Source: Paraphysoderma sedebokerense
Lineage: Eukaryota > Blastocladiomycota > Physodermatomycetes > Physodermatales > Physodermataceae
DNA length: 64,000 bases
Assembly (NCBI GenBank): GCA_025602915.1
Contig: JAHLJZ010000033.1
Coordinates: 172,484-236,483 of the forward strand
Direction of reading: 5' to 3'
Part shown: piece by piece, positions 24,852-36,213 of the stretch
Layout: every line of letters begins with the position of its first letter
Position numbering within the stretch: position 1 is the stretch's first letter
The notes under the pieces: model-generated
What the model saw: only the letters and a program-made list of their open reading frames with translations
What the model was told of the DNA's origin: nothing
The model's database searches: none
Program-made: the position numbers and the translations under genes

Positions 24852-26080
24852 CTAGAATTGCTCCTCCTCTTCAACTTCCTGTTCAAATTGAGAACCAGTA
24901 TCGCTTCCGGGATCTACTGCGGTTCGAATCAAGTCATCTTGCCCTTGGACTTGTTGCCGTTGATCGGCTCCTGCAGGGCCTCGACGGGCAATAACTCTCT
25001 GGTTTGACCCTTCACCTTGCACGACGAATCTCTCCACAGGTGGATAGTTCAGAGCATGAAATCCTCCATTTCGGGTACCCGCAGCCAAAAGTGTTTGCCA
25101 TGGTTGAATGTCCTGCATATTGTCACTCAACGCTTCAGGGTTACAAATAACACGAAGGTTCGATGCTAGTGATGCTGGGACGCGCATCTTAAAGCTGTTG
25201 AATGAATCATATGGTTAAATCACCTTCGCCCAAAGAAGAATTCAAAATCCAAAAAACTAACCTCATTCTGTTATCCGTTAACATCTGTTGAAGTAAGATC
25301 GATTCACTGAATGCACCAAGGTTCAGCATCGTTGAAGGAACAACATTTGATTTGTCCAAAAGATCGAAATAATCTTCCAATAATCCTGTACCGATAGATG
25401 CCTCGTCTAATTTATATTGATCACGATTAACAGAAAATTGCCTTGGCATTGCAATTTTCTGCCAGTTATTCTGAAAGTCGCTCAATGGTGCGTATACAGC
25501 ACAAATGGCCGGATCCCTGGGAAGTCCGGTGCGAGGGTAGAGTGACCAGATGTTTGCTTTTAGGTCGGTACTATTATTCAAATAAACTCAAATTAATAAA
25601 GAAATCCATTGAAGATTGAAATATGTCATTAACCTTACATGTAAAATCCTTGTCCGAGAGTACCTTCATCGCCGACGGCGACAGAAACCTTTTTTTCAAG
25701 TGCATCCATGTGTCTGGCGGATGTGCCATGCCTAAATATCAAGATTGAGGTTAATGATTTAACACAGCATGTGATTTCCATAATTTTGAGATTAACTTAC
25801 CATCCCAATAACGTGTACTCGCAGTTTTCTCTTCCAACTTTGAATTGTCTTTGTAATGGACAGGCCTTCGTTTTCTCGGAAGGGGCCAAGTAGTTGATCA
25901 TGACGCCTTAAAGGAATTCTGGAGTTAACTGAAATGAACTTCGAGGTGTTACTTAAGACAAGTTACGGAATACTTACGGAAAGCATTCTTAACAGGCGTA
26001 GTCGTGGGTACTGAGTGAACGTTGGAACTCAATGCCAATAAAGAAATAAATACAAGTTGAAGAGACATTGAAGCAATCAT
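24852..26080 (-). CDS. Secreted protein with ADP-ribosyltransferase-like signature, paralogue A
   Basis: Five exons (25978-26080, 25801-25906, 25639-25731, 25262-25570, 24852-25194) total 318 codons. The start MIASMSLQLVFISLLALSS is a signal peptide with likely cleavage after NVHS. The core reads TLLGWHGTSARHMDAL, then LGQGFYITD and PRDPAICAVYAPL. The order H-G-T followed 25-30 residues later by G-x-G-F-Y is typical of the H-Y branch of ADP-ribosyltransferase folds; no catalytic acid can be assigned by eye. The C-terminus is Gln/Glu-rich and disordered. It is paralogous to the divergent gene at 26790, sharing GFY(I/V)TD, RDPA-CAVY-P and R-GGF-(A/V)-N blocks and two intron phases. Secretion and paralogy are strong; enzymatic function is inference. 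Confidence 0.75.
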
Positions 26081-26789
26081 GATGCAATTCAATGCTATTT
26101 GTCTAGTATGAATAAATTTAATAGAAGATTGCACAAATAATATTAGAAATTTTGGGTGCTCGACTTGACTATTTTTGGCGGAGGGCTAATTCCGTTTTAT
26201 AGTTGATCAATGTTAAGCGAATGAGATATTTGAACAATCATAGTCGATGCAAAACGCAAGGAATTTTCATCATAAAACGGATCCCCCCTTGGTCTGATCT
26301 GCCGCCAACATGTAACAGGCTCAGTTTCAGCCAACATAATATATTTATATTAGCACGATCCGTGTGTTTAAATTTCAGCTCCCTTAACTCTAAGTCTTAC
26401 TTTTCATTTGAAACCTCGGATTAACGTTACAGTTAAGTGAACTTTAGACGCCAGGATTGGTGTCTTCTGCAACGGGTCAATTGTTACGCGAAACTACCTG
26501 CCGTCAGTGGTGCACGCCCCTTCGGCCCTGCACCAAGGCGTCTTCGATTCTTCGCACAACCTGAAAGTTTTGAAGTCTTCAACTTCGTTTCATTTTATGA
26601 TCTGAATAGCCATGATTCAATGGTTTTTGAAATTATTTGAAACCCGATCCTACAGAAGGAGGTAGGGGATAGATATATTTCAATTGTCATTCGTTACAGA
26701 TTGAGTTCAATGCTGCGGTAATAAATATAAAGATGGAGTCCAGTTCCTCAAAAGTAGTCAACACCAGACGGATTTTTGACTTAGATATT
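26081..26789. promoter_or_regulatory. Divergent intergenic region between paralogous secreted genes
   Basis: 709 bp separates the two ATGs. It is AT-rich apart from a GC-rich island near 26480-26545, which contains an inverted repeat GGTGCA...TGCACC (about 26508-26533). It probably drives both genes. Open frames here lack domains. Confidence 0.45.
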
Positions 26790-27965
26790 ATGAAGCACTT
26801 GACAATCCTTCTTCTCGCTGTACTTGCCTTGAGCTCTCAAGTCGTAAGAATCGAAGCCACTGAGCATTCTCGTTTCGGAGTCTCAGTGAAAAATCAATTT
26901 CGTACGTATCAATTTCTACTGGTTCAGACGTAAACTATCATCTCATATTATTGCATTCTGTCTATAGGCAAAGCCATACACCATATTTCTCCCTCTGAGA
27001 AAGCTCGCACATGTACTAGCCTCAAGACTTTCCAACTACAAGGAACTGAAGGGGGGGAACCGCAAGTTTGCGAATTCATGTTTTTGGGATATCATGCCAC
27101 TGAAGCAAAAAAAATCAAAGATATGGAAAGAGGGCTACTTGTAGATGATTCAGAGACCATTGATGAAGCAGCAGCCAAAAAGTTGGGATCGGGATTTTAC
27201 GTCACCGATACTAAGCATGAGGCTTTTAAAATGTTGCCTGAGGGTATGTATTTTTACCATAATACCAACAATTTCGCGATTGACGTCGTATCTCTAAATC
27301 AATATCTAACTTGGTCTTTAATGCTCTGATAGCTCGCGATCCGGCATTATGTGCAGTTTATGTACCTATTCTACCGTTCCGTAACTGGAACAAAATGTTT
27401 ATTCCTCCTCAAATTGAGGTTTACAATCAACAGACCCACCGCACAAGCAAGGCTAGATTATGGAACAATCGCGTCAAGATAGACAAATATACTTCTATTT
27501 TAAGTGGAGTTGAATCTTCAGACACAGTTTTGGTGAGCATGAATTATGGTTTCGTAGAAAAGGACAGTGATCCAAAAGCTTCAACGTATGTAGTTATACT
27601 GTTTGACGTCATTATATTGAATTCCGAATTAATTCTCAACGCCTAACTCTTTTTTCTCGTGATTGTACAGCATGACTATGAACATTCCCGAGACATTACT
27701 GTCTCAGGTTAAAGTTGAGTGTTTACCGAAAGTCCTGACCAAAAAATGGCCCGAGGGAAATCGTTGGTTTGAACAAATATACTACAAGGGTCCCAGACAT
27801 GGTGGTTTTAGTGTGCAGAATGCTAAAAGCCCGGTCGTCCGGTTCATAAAGCAGGATGACGGACAACTCATCCCAGATCGTCCTGAAAGTCAACCTACTG
27901 ATAGTAGAACTGACCGACCCCTCGCTAGAGGATCAGCCGATTCAAACGTTGATGGCGGGTTTTAA
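26790..27965 (+). CDS. Secreted protein with ADP-ribosyltransferase-like signature, paralogue B
   Basis: Four exons (26790-26901, 26968-27243, 27333-27585, 27671-27965) total 312 codons. The signal peptide is MKHLTILLLAVLALSSQVV with cleavage near RIEA. Core blocks are SPSEKARTC, FLGYHATEAKKIKDMERGLL (His at about residue 80), LGSGFYVTDTKHEAFKML (Tyr at about 115) and ARDPALCAVYVPILPF. The C-terminal part has RHGGFSVQNAKSPVVRF. The first and last intron phases match paralogue A, while A alone splits after the WH and GFY motifs and B alone splits before ARDP. The start I chose is the Met directly before the hydrophobic core; an in-frame ATG lies 57 nt upstream. A secreted enzyme or effector is likely; substrate unknown. 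Confidence 0.77.
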
Positions 27966-28194
27966 ATAGAAGATAATCATGAATAGCTATAATAATTTAA
28001 TAAAAGTCAATTTTAAATAATTATTGTTCAATAGAAGAAGCCGGTTCGGTCTATTAAGATCACTTAGGTTCTTCATATGTTAATCTGTTTCTTCTGCAGC
28101 ACTTGAACCAGGCTCAAAATGAAACGGTGTGCAAGCCAATACTTCATTAAATGTGCCTTCTGAAATATATGAGAGAATTTTGTATGATCATCCT

Positions 28195-28226
28195 TTTGAT
28201 AAATATAAGGTTTGATAAATATAAGG
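28195..28226. repeat. 16-bp direct repeat, two copies
   Basis: TTTGATAAATATAAGG occurs twice back to back in the 3' intergenic space between paralogue B and the septin gene. Exact copies; probably replication slippage. Confidence 0.75.
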
Positions 28227-28350
28227 TTTGTAAACGATACAGTTGCTCATAAACAAATAATAACAGGTACATCACATCATCCACATCAATCCGCTGCATC
28301 CATTCGCGACAGAGTTGAATCTAAATATGAACCGAGACCACAAGATGTAT

Positions 28351-29560
28351 CTACTCTTCTCTATCGGTTTTTTCTTCCATCAACATTTTGTGTGCCAACA
28401 ATCTTTCAGTTCTATAGCGTTCATACAATACATCTCTTGTAAAAGATTTCAAGATTCCCAAATGACTAGCTAGAACTGTATACTTGATCATGGTCAAGTC
28501 ACAATGATCTTCGTTATCACAATCAATGATACCCCAAGGATATTCTCTGCCAACTATGTTTTTACCATCAGAATTGGTCAACTCAACATTAGGTTCGGAA
28601 TTGATAACCGTGAACGGAAGTTGGGTCAAAACGCTCGAAGTCTCTTCGAGGAGGTCTTCGTCTTCAGCGTCCGACAAGGTGAGTATGTCACCGTCAATGG
28701 TAGGGTCAGGCGTAAATTTCAGGATTGGAACCGAATTATCTTGGAGAACCTTCATGATTGCTTGCTTAAGGTTAGCAAGTTGTCGAGTGGTAATGGAATC
28801 GGCCATGCCGAGACATCTATATAGATATAAAAGAAATTCAGTCGGAATTAACCGTTCAGTCAATTATGAAACAACTCGAGATAGGGGGGATTAAAAAGAC
28901 TTACGGAATAACATTAGCTCTATGAGAAAGTTTGGACATAGCATAAATATCATGAGGATGGATGCCTTCTTTGTTAGGCATTATGAAGTAAAGAATGACA
29001 TGAACGTGGGTGTCCATAGCTTTCGGATTACGCCTGACCTTCAATTCTTCAATCAGTGAGCCTATAGGAATTGCATGAACCGCAATATCATAACCAGTTG
29101 CGTTAAAACAAGCTCCCAAACCGGCCAAAATGTAATGGAAAGAACTGATTCAACGACCAACAGTGGACATACCTTCAAACTGCCCTTCAATATAACCAAG
29201 TATTTCTGCCAACTCTTTGCTCTCTTTCTCGCCGTACGGCAATCCCGGGGTGTCAATCAAGGTCAACACAACGTTACCCCCAGTCAATGAAACTTCTACC
29301 GATGGGTGAACCTTGACATTTCCAAACGGAGTTCCGTTAAGCTTTTCGGCAGATTTTCCTGCTTCGCCTTCCTCAACAATGTGGCCAGCAAGAGATAAAG
29401 AGGAATGAAGTGTAGAAATAAAACTTGTCTTTCCAACTCCTTCTCTACCGACAATCATAAGATTTAGGGGAATGCCAATTCGTTTACGTCGGGTTCGAAG
29501 TGTAAGGGCAGCCTTCTCGACATTCTGAGCGGTCTGAACAGTTTTTGACATGGCCGACAT
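28351..29560 (-). CDS. Divergent septin GTPase
   Basis: Three exons (29173-29560, 28905-29112, 28351-28816) give 354 codons. G1 is VGREGVGKTSFISTL (Lys at about residue 44), G3 is DTPGLPYGEKE, followed by ILGYIEGQFEACFNATGY and VHVILYFIMPNKEGIHPHDI with SHRANVIP. The septin unique element appears as REYPWGIIDCDNEDHCDLT and DVLYERYRTERLL. The G4 motif, AKAD in nearly all septins, reads GMAD at about residues 202-205, losing the base-contacting Lys. No C-terminal coiled coil follows and the N-terminus carries a basic LRTRRKR stretch, as in polybasic membrane-binding segments. It probably joins septin hetero-oligomers at the cortex as a specialised subunit. Confidence 0.87.
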
Positions 29561-30235
29561 TTCCTTTTATAATCAGTGCAAAACTGTGAATTGTATGAGA
29601 ATGTGTTTGAGAGTCAGTATTAAAGAAAAAAAGAGTTGTGGGCACAGCTACGGTGGAAAAAGAAAGCACCCTCTTCGTCGGAATAAATGAGGACGGCATT
29701 GTTCGTGTGCATTCAGGATTGTGTTAAACTAATTGGTTGCGCATTTTCATTGGTCGCCGCGCAATATGGGGCAAGGGTGCGATTCGGCGAGCTTAATCGG
29801 AGCTTCTGTCTACGGATGTCGTTTCTATGCTTATATTTCATGTCGGCAAACAGTAAGATTGGAGTTACGATGGACCCAGTGTATTAAGCGAAATGTGGAT
29901 AGAGTATTAGATAATTGTAGTGTAGAGTATGGAGCAGTCAAGAAGAACTTCACCCTTGTGAGCTAATCCTTACAACCTCAGCATATAAGCCTGGTGCCAG
30001 CACACAATCAACCATATAAGTATCTTCAATCACTTTATTTGATACATCATAAATCCTCAGTGTCATTTTTGGCTCTTCCAAGGAATAAGTTTTCGGATAA
30101 TTAGCAATTACGTTCAGATGCGACAGTCGTCATGGTGACAGGTCATGTGCTCGCAAGCGCGGATTACCTGTAAATCATCTCTTCTATACCTTACATCAAT
30201 CCATTGAGCATTGATAGCATATTCTACTTTACATA
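29561..30235. other. Divergent intergenic region
   Basis: 675 bp between the septin and GPN3 starts. Short frames on the + strand near 29687-29966 have no domain similarity. Read as two promoters; no structured element recognised. Confidence 0.45.
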
Positions 30236-31479
30236 ATGGGAAGAAAGTGTCAGCTAGTCATGGGACCTGCAGGTTCCGGCAAGGTGAGTCCGCTTTTCTG
30301 TATTCAGCTACCTTATCCAGCCCTGTCTCTTTATTCTATTCTGATCTTTGCTTCCGTTGTCTGGAATTTATGCCGTCTTTACCTGATTTCAGTCAACATA
30401 CTGTGCGACTATGATGACGCACTGTCAAAATATTGGTAGGAACGTTCATCTCGTGAATCTGGATCCTGCGGCCGAGCACTTTGAGTATGAACCTTCGATA
30501 GATGTGAAAGACTTAATCACATTGGAAGACGTAATGGAAGAGTTGGGTTATGGGCCAAATGGTGGATTAATTTATTGCATGGAGTTTTTGATCAATAATA
30601 TTGAATGGTTTGAGGAAGAATTAGGAAGTTGGGAGGACGATTATTTAATTATTGATTGTCCAGGTAGGTTAATCTTGTCCTTTCATCCGGAATTCCATTG
30701 TTTCTTCATGGCACAGCTACAGAAACGATTACACTGTGTTGTCATCTTGTGAGATTTCAACCGGAGTTAACATTATTTCGTTTGATTGGCTTCTTCATTA
30801 GGCCAAATTGAACTCTACACACATTTCCCAATAATGCGAACACTTCTATCTCATCTTCACCGTCTCAATTTCCAAGTCTGCGGAGTATATCTGCTAGACT
30901 CTCAGTTTCTATCTGACTCCACGAAATTCTTATCTGGTTCATTATCTGCAATGTCTGCAATGATTCAATTGGAGTTACCACACGTCAATGTTCTATCAAA
31001 AATGGATCTGATAAAAGACCAAGTAGGAACTGCAAAAGGAAAACGGGAGTTAGAAAAGTTTTTATGGGTTGATACAAGTATACTAGTAGACGATGGAATA
31101 AACGGAAAAGGGACAAATATGGTACCCAGAAAAATGAAAGGGTTGACGGAGGCAATCGCTCAGCTCGTATGTTCTTAATCATCATCGTGTTTTGAACCCA
31201 GCTTTGACCGTTTTTTTCAAATTTATTGTAGCTCGATGACTACGACATGGTTAGTTATTTGCCACTAGATATATCGGATGAAGATTCAATCGCAACGGTA
31301 CTTTATCAAATCGATCAGGCCATACAGTTTGGTGAGGATGCCGAGCCCCGGGAACCAGACGTAAGTTATTGCTTGCACTTGCGTTCATAACTCAGATGAC
31401 TTATTTTACAATAATTCAGGACATCCATGAGGTCGATGAGGCCATTGAAGAAGGACGAGAATACTTCGGTGAAGCTTAA
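30236..31479 (+). CDS. GPN3: GPN-loop GTPase 3
   Basis: GTPase needed for assembly and nuclear import of RNA polymerase II/III with GPN1. Five exons (30236-30283, 30393-30663, 30802-31166, 31232-31360, 31420-31479) total 291 codons. Marks are QLVMGPAGSGKSTYC (P-loop, split by intron 1), HLVNLDPAAEHFEYEPSIDV, the eponymous GPN in ELGYGPNGGLIYCME, DCPGQIELYTHFP, and LSKMDLI as G4. The end LPLDISDEDSIATVLYQIDQ is typical of GPN3 rather than GPN1/2. Length 290 fits the family (about 284). Confidence 0.96.
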
Positions 31480-31616
31480 CGGCAAAATTATAAGTCGAAC
31501 CAACGGTAAAATAGTGGATAGGTGGTCTTATTATTCTTTAATTGTACAAAATATTGTTACGGACTGTCAAATTAAATGTATAATACAAAGTCGTCTAATC
31601 ATGAACATTTGCTACT
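31480..31616. other. Short convergent spacer
   Basis: 137 bp between GPN3 and the CCDC137-like gene stops; 3' UTR sequence only. Confidence 0.5.
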
Positions 31617-32565
31617 CTAGCCTTCAGTATTAGTCCTATGATTCCGCCGTTCTCGTTCCATTTCTTTGTCAAATTCCTTTTTGGCTTTTAACTCTCGATA
31701 AATTTGGATCACTTTACTTCTTTCCATATCTAAGATCCTTTTTTCGGCTTCAGACTTCCCACCTTGCTTTGAGTTTGTTGCCTATGAGTGGAGAATTGCA
31801 GATTTTGTCAGATCAGGGGGATTTTCGATAGCTTATAGAGATAAAGTACCTTTTCTTTCAACTTTCTCATTTTGCTCGAAACCTTTAAGCTGGGTGGCGC
31901 CTGAACAACTTCACCAAATTTAACCGAGTCGTTCAATTCCGAGAAATCTTTAAATTTGGCTTTCGAACGTTTCTGCGATGATCCGTCATCCTCTGAATCG
32001 GATAGCGCCGATTTTTTCGTCGCTTTCAGCTTTTTCATTTTTTGACGTTCCCGTAATTTCGCTAATCTATACATACACATTAACAAGCCAATTCATGTAG
32101 AAAGTGAAGGCATATGTAAAATATAAATGACAAAGCGAATACATACTTTCTCTTCTTCCCAACTAATGAATCTATATTCGAGGTCTTTCCACTAGTGCCT
32201 TCATTAACATCGGCCTTTAACGATGCGCTTTCAACGTTATCTCTAATTCCGTCATTATGGCTCCCTTTAGTATTCTTCTTCTTCTGTGCCCGGGCTTCAA
32301 CGATTTCCTTCGCTTTTAGAGCTAATCTAAAATTTCGCGGCAAATCTTGGGAATTCGATCCTTGTTTTGACTTCGGTTTTGATTTTTTTAGAGTTTTATG
32401 TATCGTCTGATCCGGTGGTAAATCGGATCTACACAATGCGGCAGGATATCAGTAAAGAAAGTTACGAGGTAACTCGCCGATGAGAAAGCAAGGTTCTACA
32501 CAGAATGCCGAAGATACTCACATATTTGCTTGCGCTTGTCTTAGTTTTCGTCTCGGTTTTGTCAT
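31617..32565 (-). CDS. CCDC137-like basic nucleolar protein
   Basis: Four exons starting MTKPRRKLRQAQANI and continuing SDLPPDQTIHKTLKK. Most of the protein is Lys/Glu-rich coiled coil. The recognisable block is KFKDFSELNDSVKFGEVVQA with PPSL directly after, matching the FGEVV-x-PP-L motif of CCDC137 family proteins. The C-terminus is helical and charged (MERSKVIQIYRELKAKKEFD). The animal homologue is a nuclear protein tied to ribosome biogenesis and nucleolar RNA; no precise role is assigned. Exon phases agree. Family assignment rests mainly on one motif plus composition. Confidence 0.7.
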
Positions 32566-32955
32566 GTTTTAATTAATCACAAGTCAGAGTTTGGGCATGT
32601 AAATTAAACTGCGCTTGGTTATTCAATCAATCTAGGGTTAACCTTAATTACTTCGCAGCGTGACTGTTGTCGGGGCCGACGGCGCGACTTCTGGAACTGT
32701 GTCCAATAACTGTGATATTAACGGAATCGATTTCTTCATTAGATCAACAACATCCACGAATTCCAGCCCATAGAAATAGAGTTGACTTCATTTTTGGCTT
32801 GATTATTTAAATGTGAAAAGAAATTCAATCAAATTTTTGGACTACTGGGAAAATTGTCGTTTTAATCAATTTTGTCTATAGCTACAATTTGAGCTCACTG
32901 AGCAACAACAGAAATTCTCAATTCAAAGGGGAATTGGGAATTGACGTTTACACTA
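32566..32955. other. Intergenic
   Basis: 390 bp between the CCDC137-like gene start and the TMEM70-like gene stop. AT-rich, with promoter and 3' UTR expected. Nothing else supported. Confidence 0.45.
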
Positions 32956-33834
32956 TCAATCTAACTTTTCCTCGCTTTCAACTGCCTCCACCAATTGTCT
33001 CGCTTCTTCTCCTAATACCCCCAGCTCAGCAGCCTCTACATGAACGAAAAATTTTTCTCTCTTTATCTTTCCACCGTTCAGAATTTTTATACGATTTCTA
33101 ATCTGTGGATCATCCTTAACACGCCATGTCGCAAATGGCGCCCTTTTTTCTTCAATATATTTTGGTTGTAAGCGAGTATAAATCGGTGTATTAAACATGG
33201 ATAAAGTTTCGAAAACAACGGTACTCGACGGAGTAATATCAATTGACACTTCTTGATCTTCCTCATTTAAGTTCCCAGAATCACTGTCAGATCCTTCATA
33301 ATCATTCGCGGATTGTACTTGATTCTTTTCAACATTGGGCAATTCATTCTGGCCGTCTGTTTCTGCGAAAATTCTCGTAACGTACCCTTTCAAAGCCCAA
33401 TTGACTAGACCTGTCGAACATCCTGAAAATAAGATAGACGTTCCTATGAGGGTTGATTTCATGGCGTGTGAAATTACTTCCGAGACATCGATGTAGAAAA
33501 TAAATGGACATGCTAGGATAGTTGCAAAAAAAGATGAGATGGAGAATAGTTTTAGGCGGCGTACAGTGAGTGTTAGTGGAGCATGATATATTGGTACAAG
33601 GGACGGAGTTGGAGGCGGCGATGATCGAGACGGAAGAATAGAGAAGCAACGAAGTTGAAGTCTTTTATAACATTGTTCCGGGGAGGAATTTGTCGGAGAA
33701 CAGTAAAATGAGGAGCAACGACGCAGATATGAAAGACATATTTGATTTCCTTGAATGGCCAAGGGATTGGCAGACCGACAAGATCGGAGGGCAGGATGAA
33801 GCGATGAATTGATGATATATCGTATATTGGCCAT
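32956..33834 (-). CDS. TMEM70/TMEM186/TMEM223-family mitochondrial membrane protein
   Basis: Single exon of 292 residues from the ATG giving MANIRYIINSSLHPALRSCR, an Arg/Ser-rich presequence. The core is PIYHAPLTLTVRRLKLFSIS, then two hydrophobic segments (FFATILACPFIFYIDV and TLIGTSILFSGCSTGLVNWA), GYVTRIFAE, VVFETLSMFNTPIYTRLQP and FATWRVK. This arrangement (membrane hairpin, then TGL-V-W and a Y-V element) fits the TMEM70/186/223 family, whose animal members help assemble complex V, I or IV. Between the hairpin and the VFET block lies an acidic insert. Substrate complex unknown. No intron, unlike most neighbours. Confidence 0.7.
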   Translation of the reverse strand: MANIRYIINSSLHPALRSCRSANPLAIQGNQICLSYLRRCSSFYCSPTNSSPEQCYKRLQLRCFSILPSRSSPPPTPSLVPIYHAPLTLTVRRLKLFSISSFFATILACPFIFYIDVSEVISHAMKSTLIGTSILFSGCSTGLVNWALKGYVTRIFAETDGQNELPNVEKNQVQSANDYEGSDSDSGNLNEEDQEVSIDITPSSTVVFETLSMFNTPIYTRLQPKYIEEKRAPFATWRVKDDPQIRNRIKILNGGKIKREKFFVHVEAAELGVLGEEARQLVEAVESEEKLD

Positions 33835-34016
33835 ATTCGATAACCTTATGAAGAATAGATATGGACTATAAGGATTAAGCAAGTCTTGTGGTCAAAAGAT
33901 TTACCTTTTTTCGATCGCTACAAGCAACAGATTCGAATAAATGCGTTTTGTTTATTTGCTCCCGTCCGTATTCAGCAGATTATCATGACACGGTTAACTC
34001 TAAATTTATTATTATA

Positions 34017-36213
34017 CTAAACGCCCATTCTCTTCTCCAGAAATTTAAGCAGGTCATATTTTGTAACTACACCAAGACACCATTTTTGGTTTTCATCCGT
34101 CACGAATCCAACAGAGTACTTTTCAAAGAAATGACTTAAGTCGAGTAGACTCGTTTCCGGCGTTAATTTAACGAATTTCCTATTTTTTCCCTTCTTTAAA
34201 CCACCCTGAATATTTTCGTTGTTTGGCGCCTTACCATTTCCACCGAACTTGTACATCCAATTCTTCACTGGATCTCCCAAGAATTTGGATATCTGAGTCT
34301 GATCGTTTCCAAACTTATTTAACCATCCCCTTAATAACCCTAAACTGATAAAACCGGTAAATTTGTGATTTTCATTCACAACCGGCAACTGGTCAAATTC
34401 TCTACTCTCCATAATTTCAAATGCAACGCTAATCAAATCCTTCTCAAAGATAGTGACAGGAGAAGGAAGTTGCAAATCCTCAATCGCACTATTCTTGTAT
34501 CTGTGCAGTTTATGCGTGAGCGAAGAAGTAGAAACTGGATCTAGTAAGTTGTGCTCTAAAAGATAAGATTCCGATAGAAGAGTAGAATGATAGTAGGTAG
34601 ATGAAGTAGGAAAGATCAATAGAGACCGATGAGGACGGGATGCTAGTTGACTATCGCCACTGAAGGATTGAATTCTTTGCTCAAGGGCGGAATAAATAGA
34701 CCCGCACTCTGGACCGACAGAAAGACCGTGTTTAAGAATTAAGTGGCGAGCGCAGAAGAAGGATTGCTGGTCCGAAATGGTGCAAATGTGGTCAGGATGT
34801 ATATCGTTGCAAACCAATTGGTTGGTAGCAAAATTGTTGCCGATCGCTTCAACCTATCAATCAAGCATTTGTGAAGTCGTCATTGATATGTCATCGGTAT
34901 ACCTTGGTGATGATAGGCACTTACTTTGGAAACAAATCGGTTCACTCTTCCGACAGCATTATGCGATTTCTCTTTGTTCAAGTACGAAAAAAGATTAGAT
35001 CCTTCACTTTCTACAGCCAAAATCTTTGACTTTATGCCTTTCTTCTTTATATATTTTGAAATTCCGGCAATTGTAACACCAGATTCCACCGGAACATAAA
35101 TCGAATCGATTTCATTTATTCCGTACGACGATAGTTCGTCAAATATTTCTTGGGCAATGTCTTCGGATGCTTTGGAGAAAGATAAATTGGAATACTGCAT
35201 TCATTAATGGTTACGTTAATACAATGGGATTGTAGCAACCAACAATGTTTAATTACGGAAAATAAACACTCAGAGCTAAGACGAAATGGATAAAAACCTC
35301 GTCAATCAAAACCCCATTGCTTCCATAGTCTTTAATCAACCGATTAGCAATTGCAAAGTGTGACTCGGGTGATTCTGGTAATGAGGTACTCGGAGTTCTT
35401 ATTATTTCGACATTGAAGGTTTTGAGGAGATTGATTTTATCGTCCGAAATTTTTTCAGGAACTACTCCGACCCATTAATATTTGAGTAGAAAATTATATG
35501 CAAGAAACGACAGCTCTCGCTGATAAGTCTAAACTTACTTAAAGCAATCATTTTCACGATAATGCCTTCATTCCTGAGCAATTGACAAAGCGAAATGGCC
35601 AACAATCCTGTTCCCGGAATAATTAAAGTGGTGGTTGGAACCAGGACATTCCTGGATTGTAAATCTACAGTTATTCAACGAGGTTGAACCGTAAAATCAG
35701 TAATTAAGCAAAGTAAACGTGTGATATATCAAGGACACTTGAGCTTACCATCCAATATCACCTTGGCGGTTCGATCTTTTATACTACCAAATGGGTTCAT
35801 AAATTCGCATTTCAAATCTAGCGATAGAATGTTGAACGATATCAACCATATTGTTTATAACCAAAAAGAAATAGCATTTTTCATATTAGTGCAAGCGTCT
35901 AGGAAGGAAATAGAAGCTCGAATGAAATCAATACAAAAAAAGGGGGAAATGGTATTGCACCGCTTTCAGAATACTTACAGACTTCATTATCTTTGTCCTC
36001 AGTTTTCAGGCGTAGCAGCGGCGTATTCCCTATTCTTTCTGCGGATCATCAAATGTTAATGGAACAGAGGTTGATGTCAGTTTTATTCAAAAAGGATGAT
36101 CGTTAGGCGGGGGCCGTGGTGCAAGAGCAGGTGGCCGGAATAACTCAATACAGAAAAATAAAATACAAAGGGAGAGTAAACAAACGTTTTAAGGACGTTG
36201 GAACTTTCGACAT
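34017..36213 (-). CDS. Cystathionine beta-synthase homologue with eroded active-site loops
   Basis: Seven exons (36186-36213, 35979-36038, 35749-35817, 35539-35664, 35298-35464, 34925-35194, 34017-34853) sum to 519 codons with all phases compatible. The fold is clear: RIGNTPLLRLK, CEFMNPFGSIKDRTAK (Schiff-base Lys at about 43 retained), VPEKISDDKINLLKTFNVEI, SPESHFAIANRL, and a C-terminal pair of CBS repeats (FEIMESREFDQLPVV; LGVVTKYDLLKFLEKR). However, the EPTSGNTG loop reads IPGTGLLA, the DQY-N segment reads DEYSN, the phosphate loop GTGGT reads ESGVT, and VEGIGYDF reads VEAIGNNF. Uninterrupted coding argues for a functional protein, possibly a regulatory pseudoenzyme rather than a synthase. 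The first exon (MSKVPTSLK) and the fifth acceptor are the least certain parts. Confidence 0.82.

Noticed and set aside
31617-32565. Calling the Lys-rich protein a histone- or ribosome-associated factor with known role
   Set aside because: Only the FGEVV-PP motif is diagnostic; the remainder is charged coiled coil that gives no functional evidence.
34017-36213. CBS-like locus as a pseudogene
   Set aside because: No stop or frameshift across seven exons, phases are all consistent and the length is normal, so a decayed gene is unlikely.
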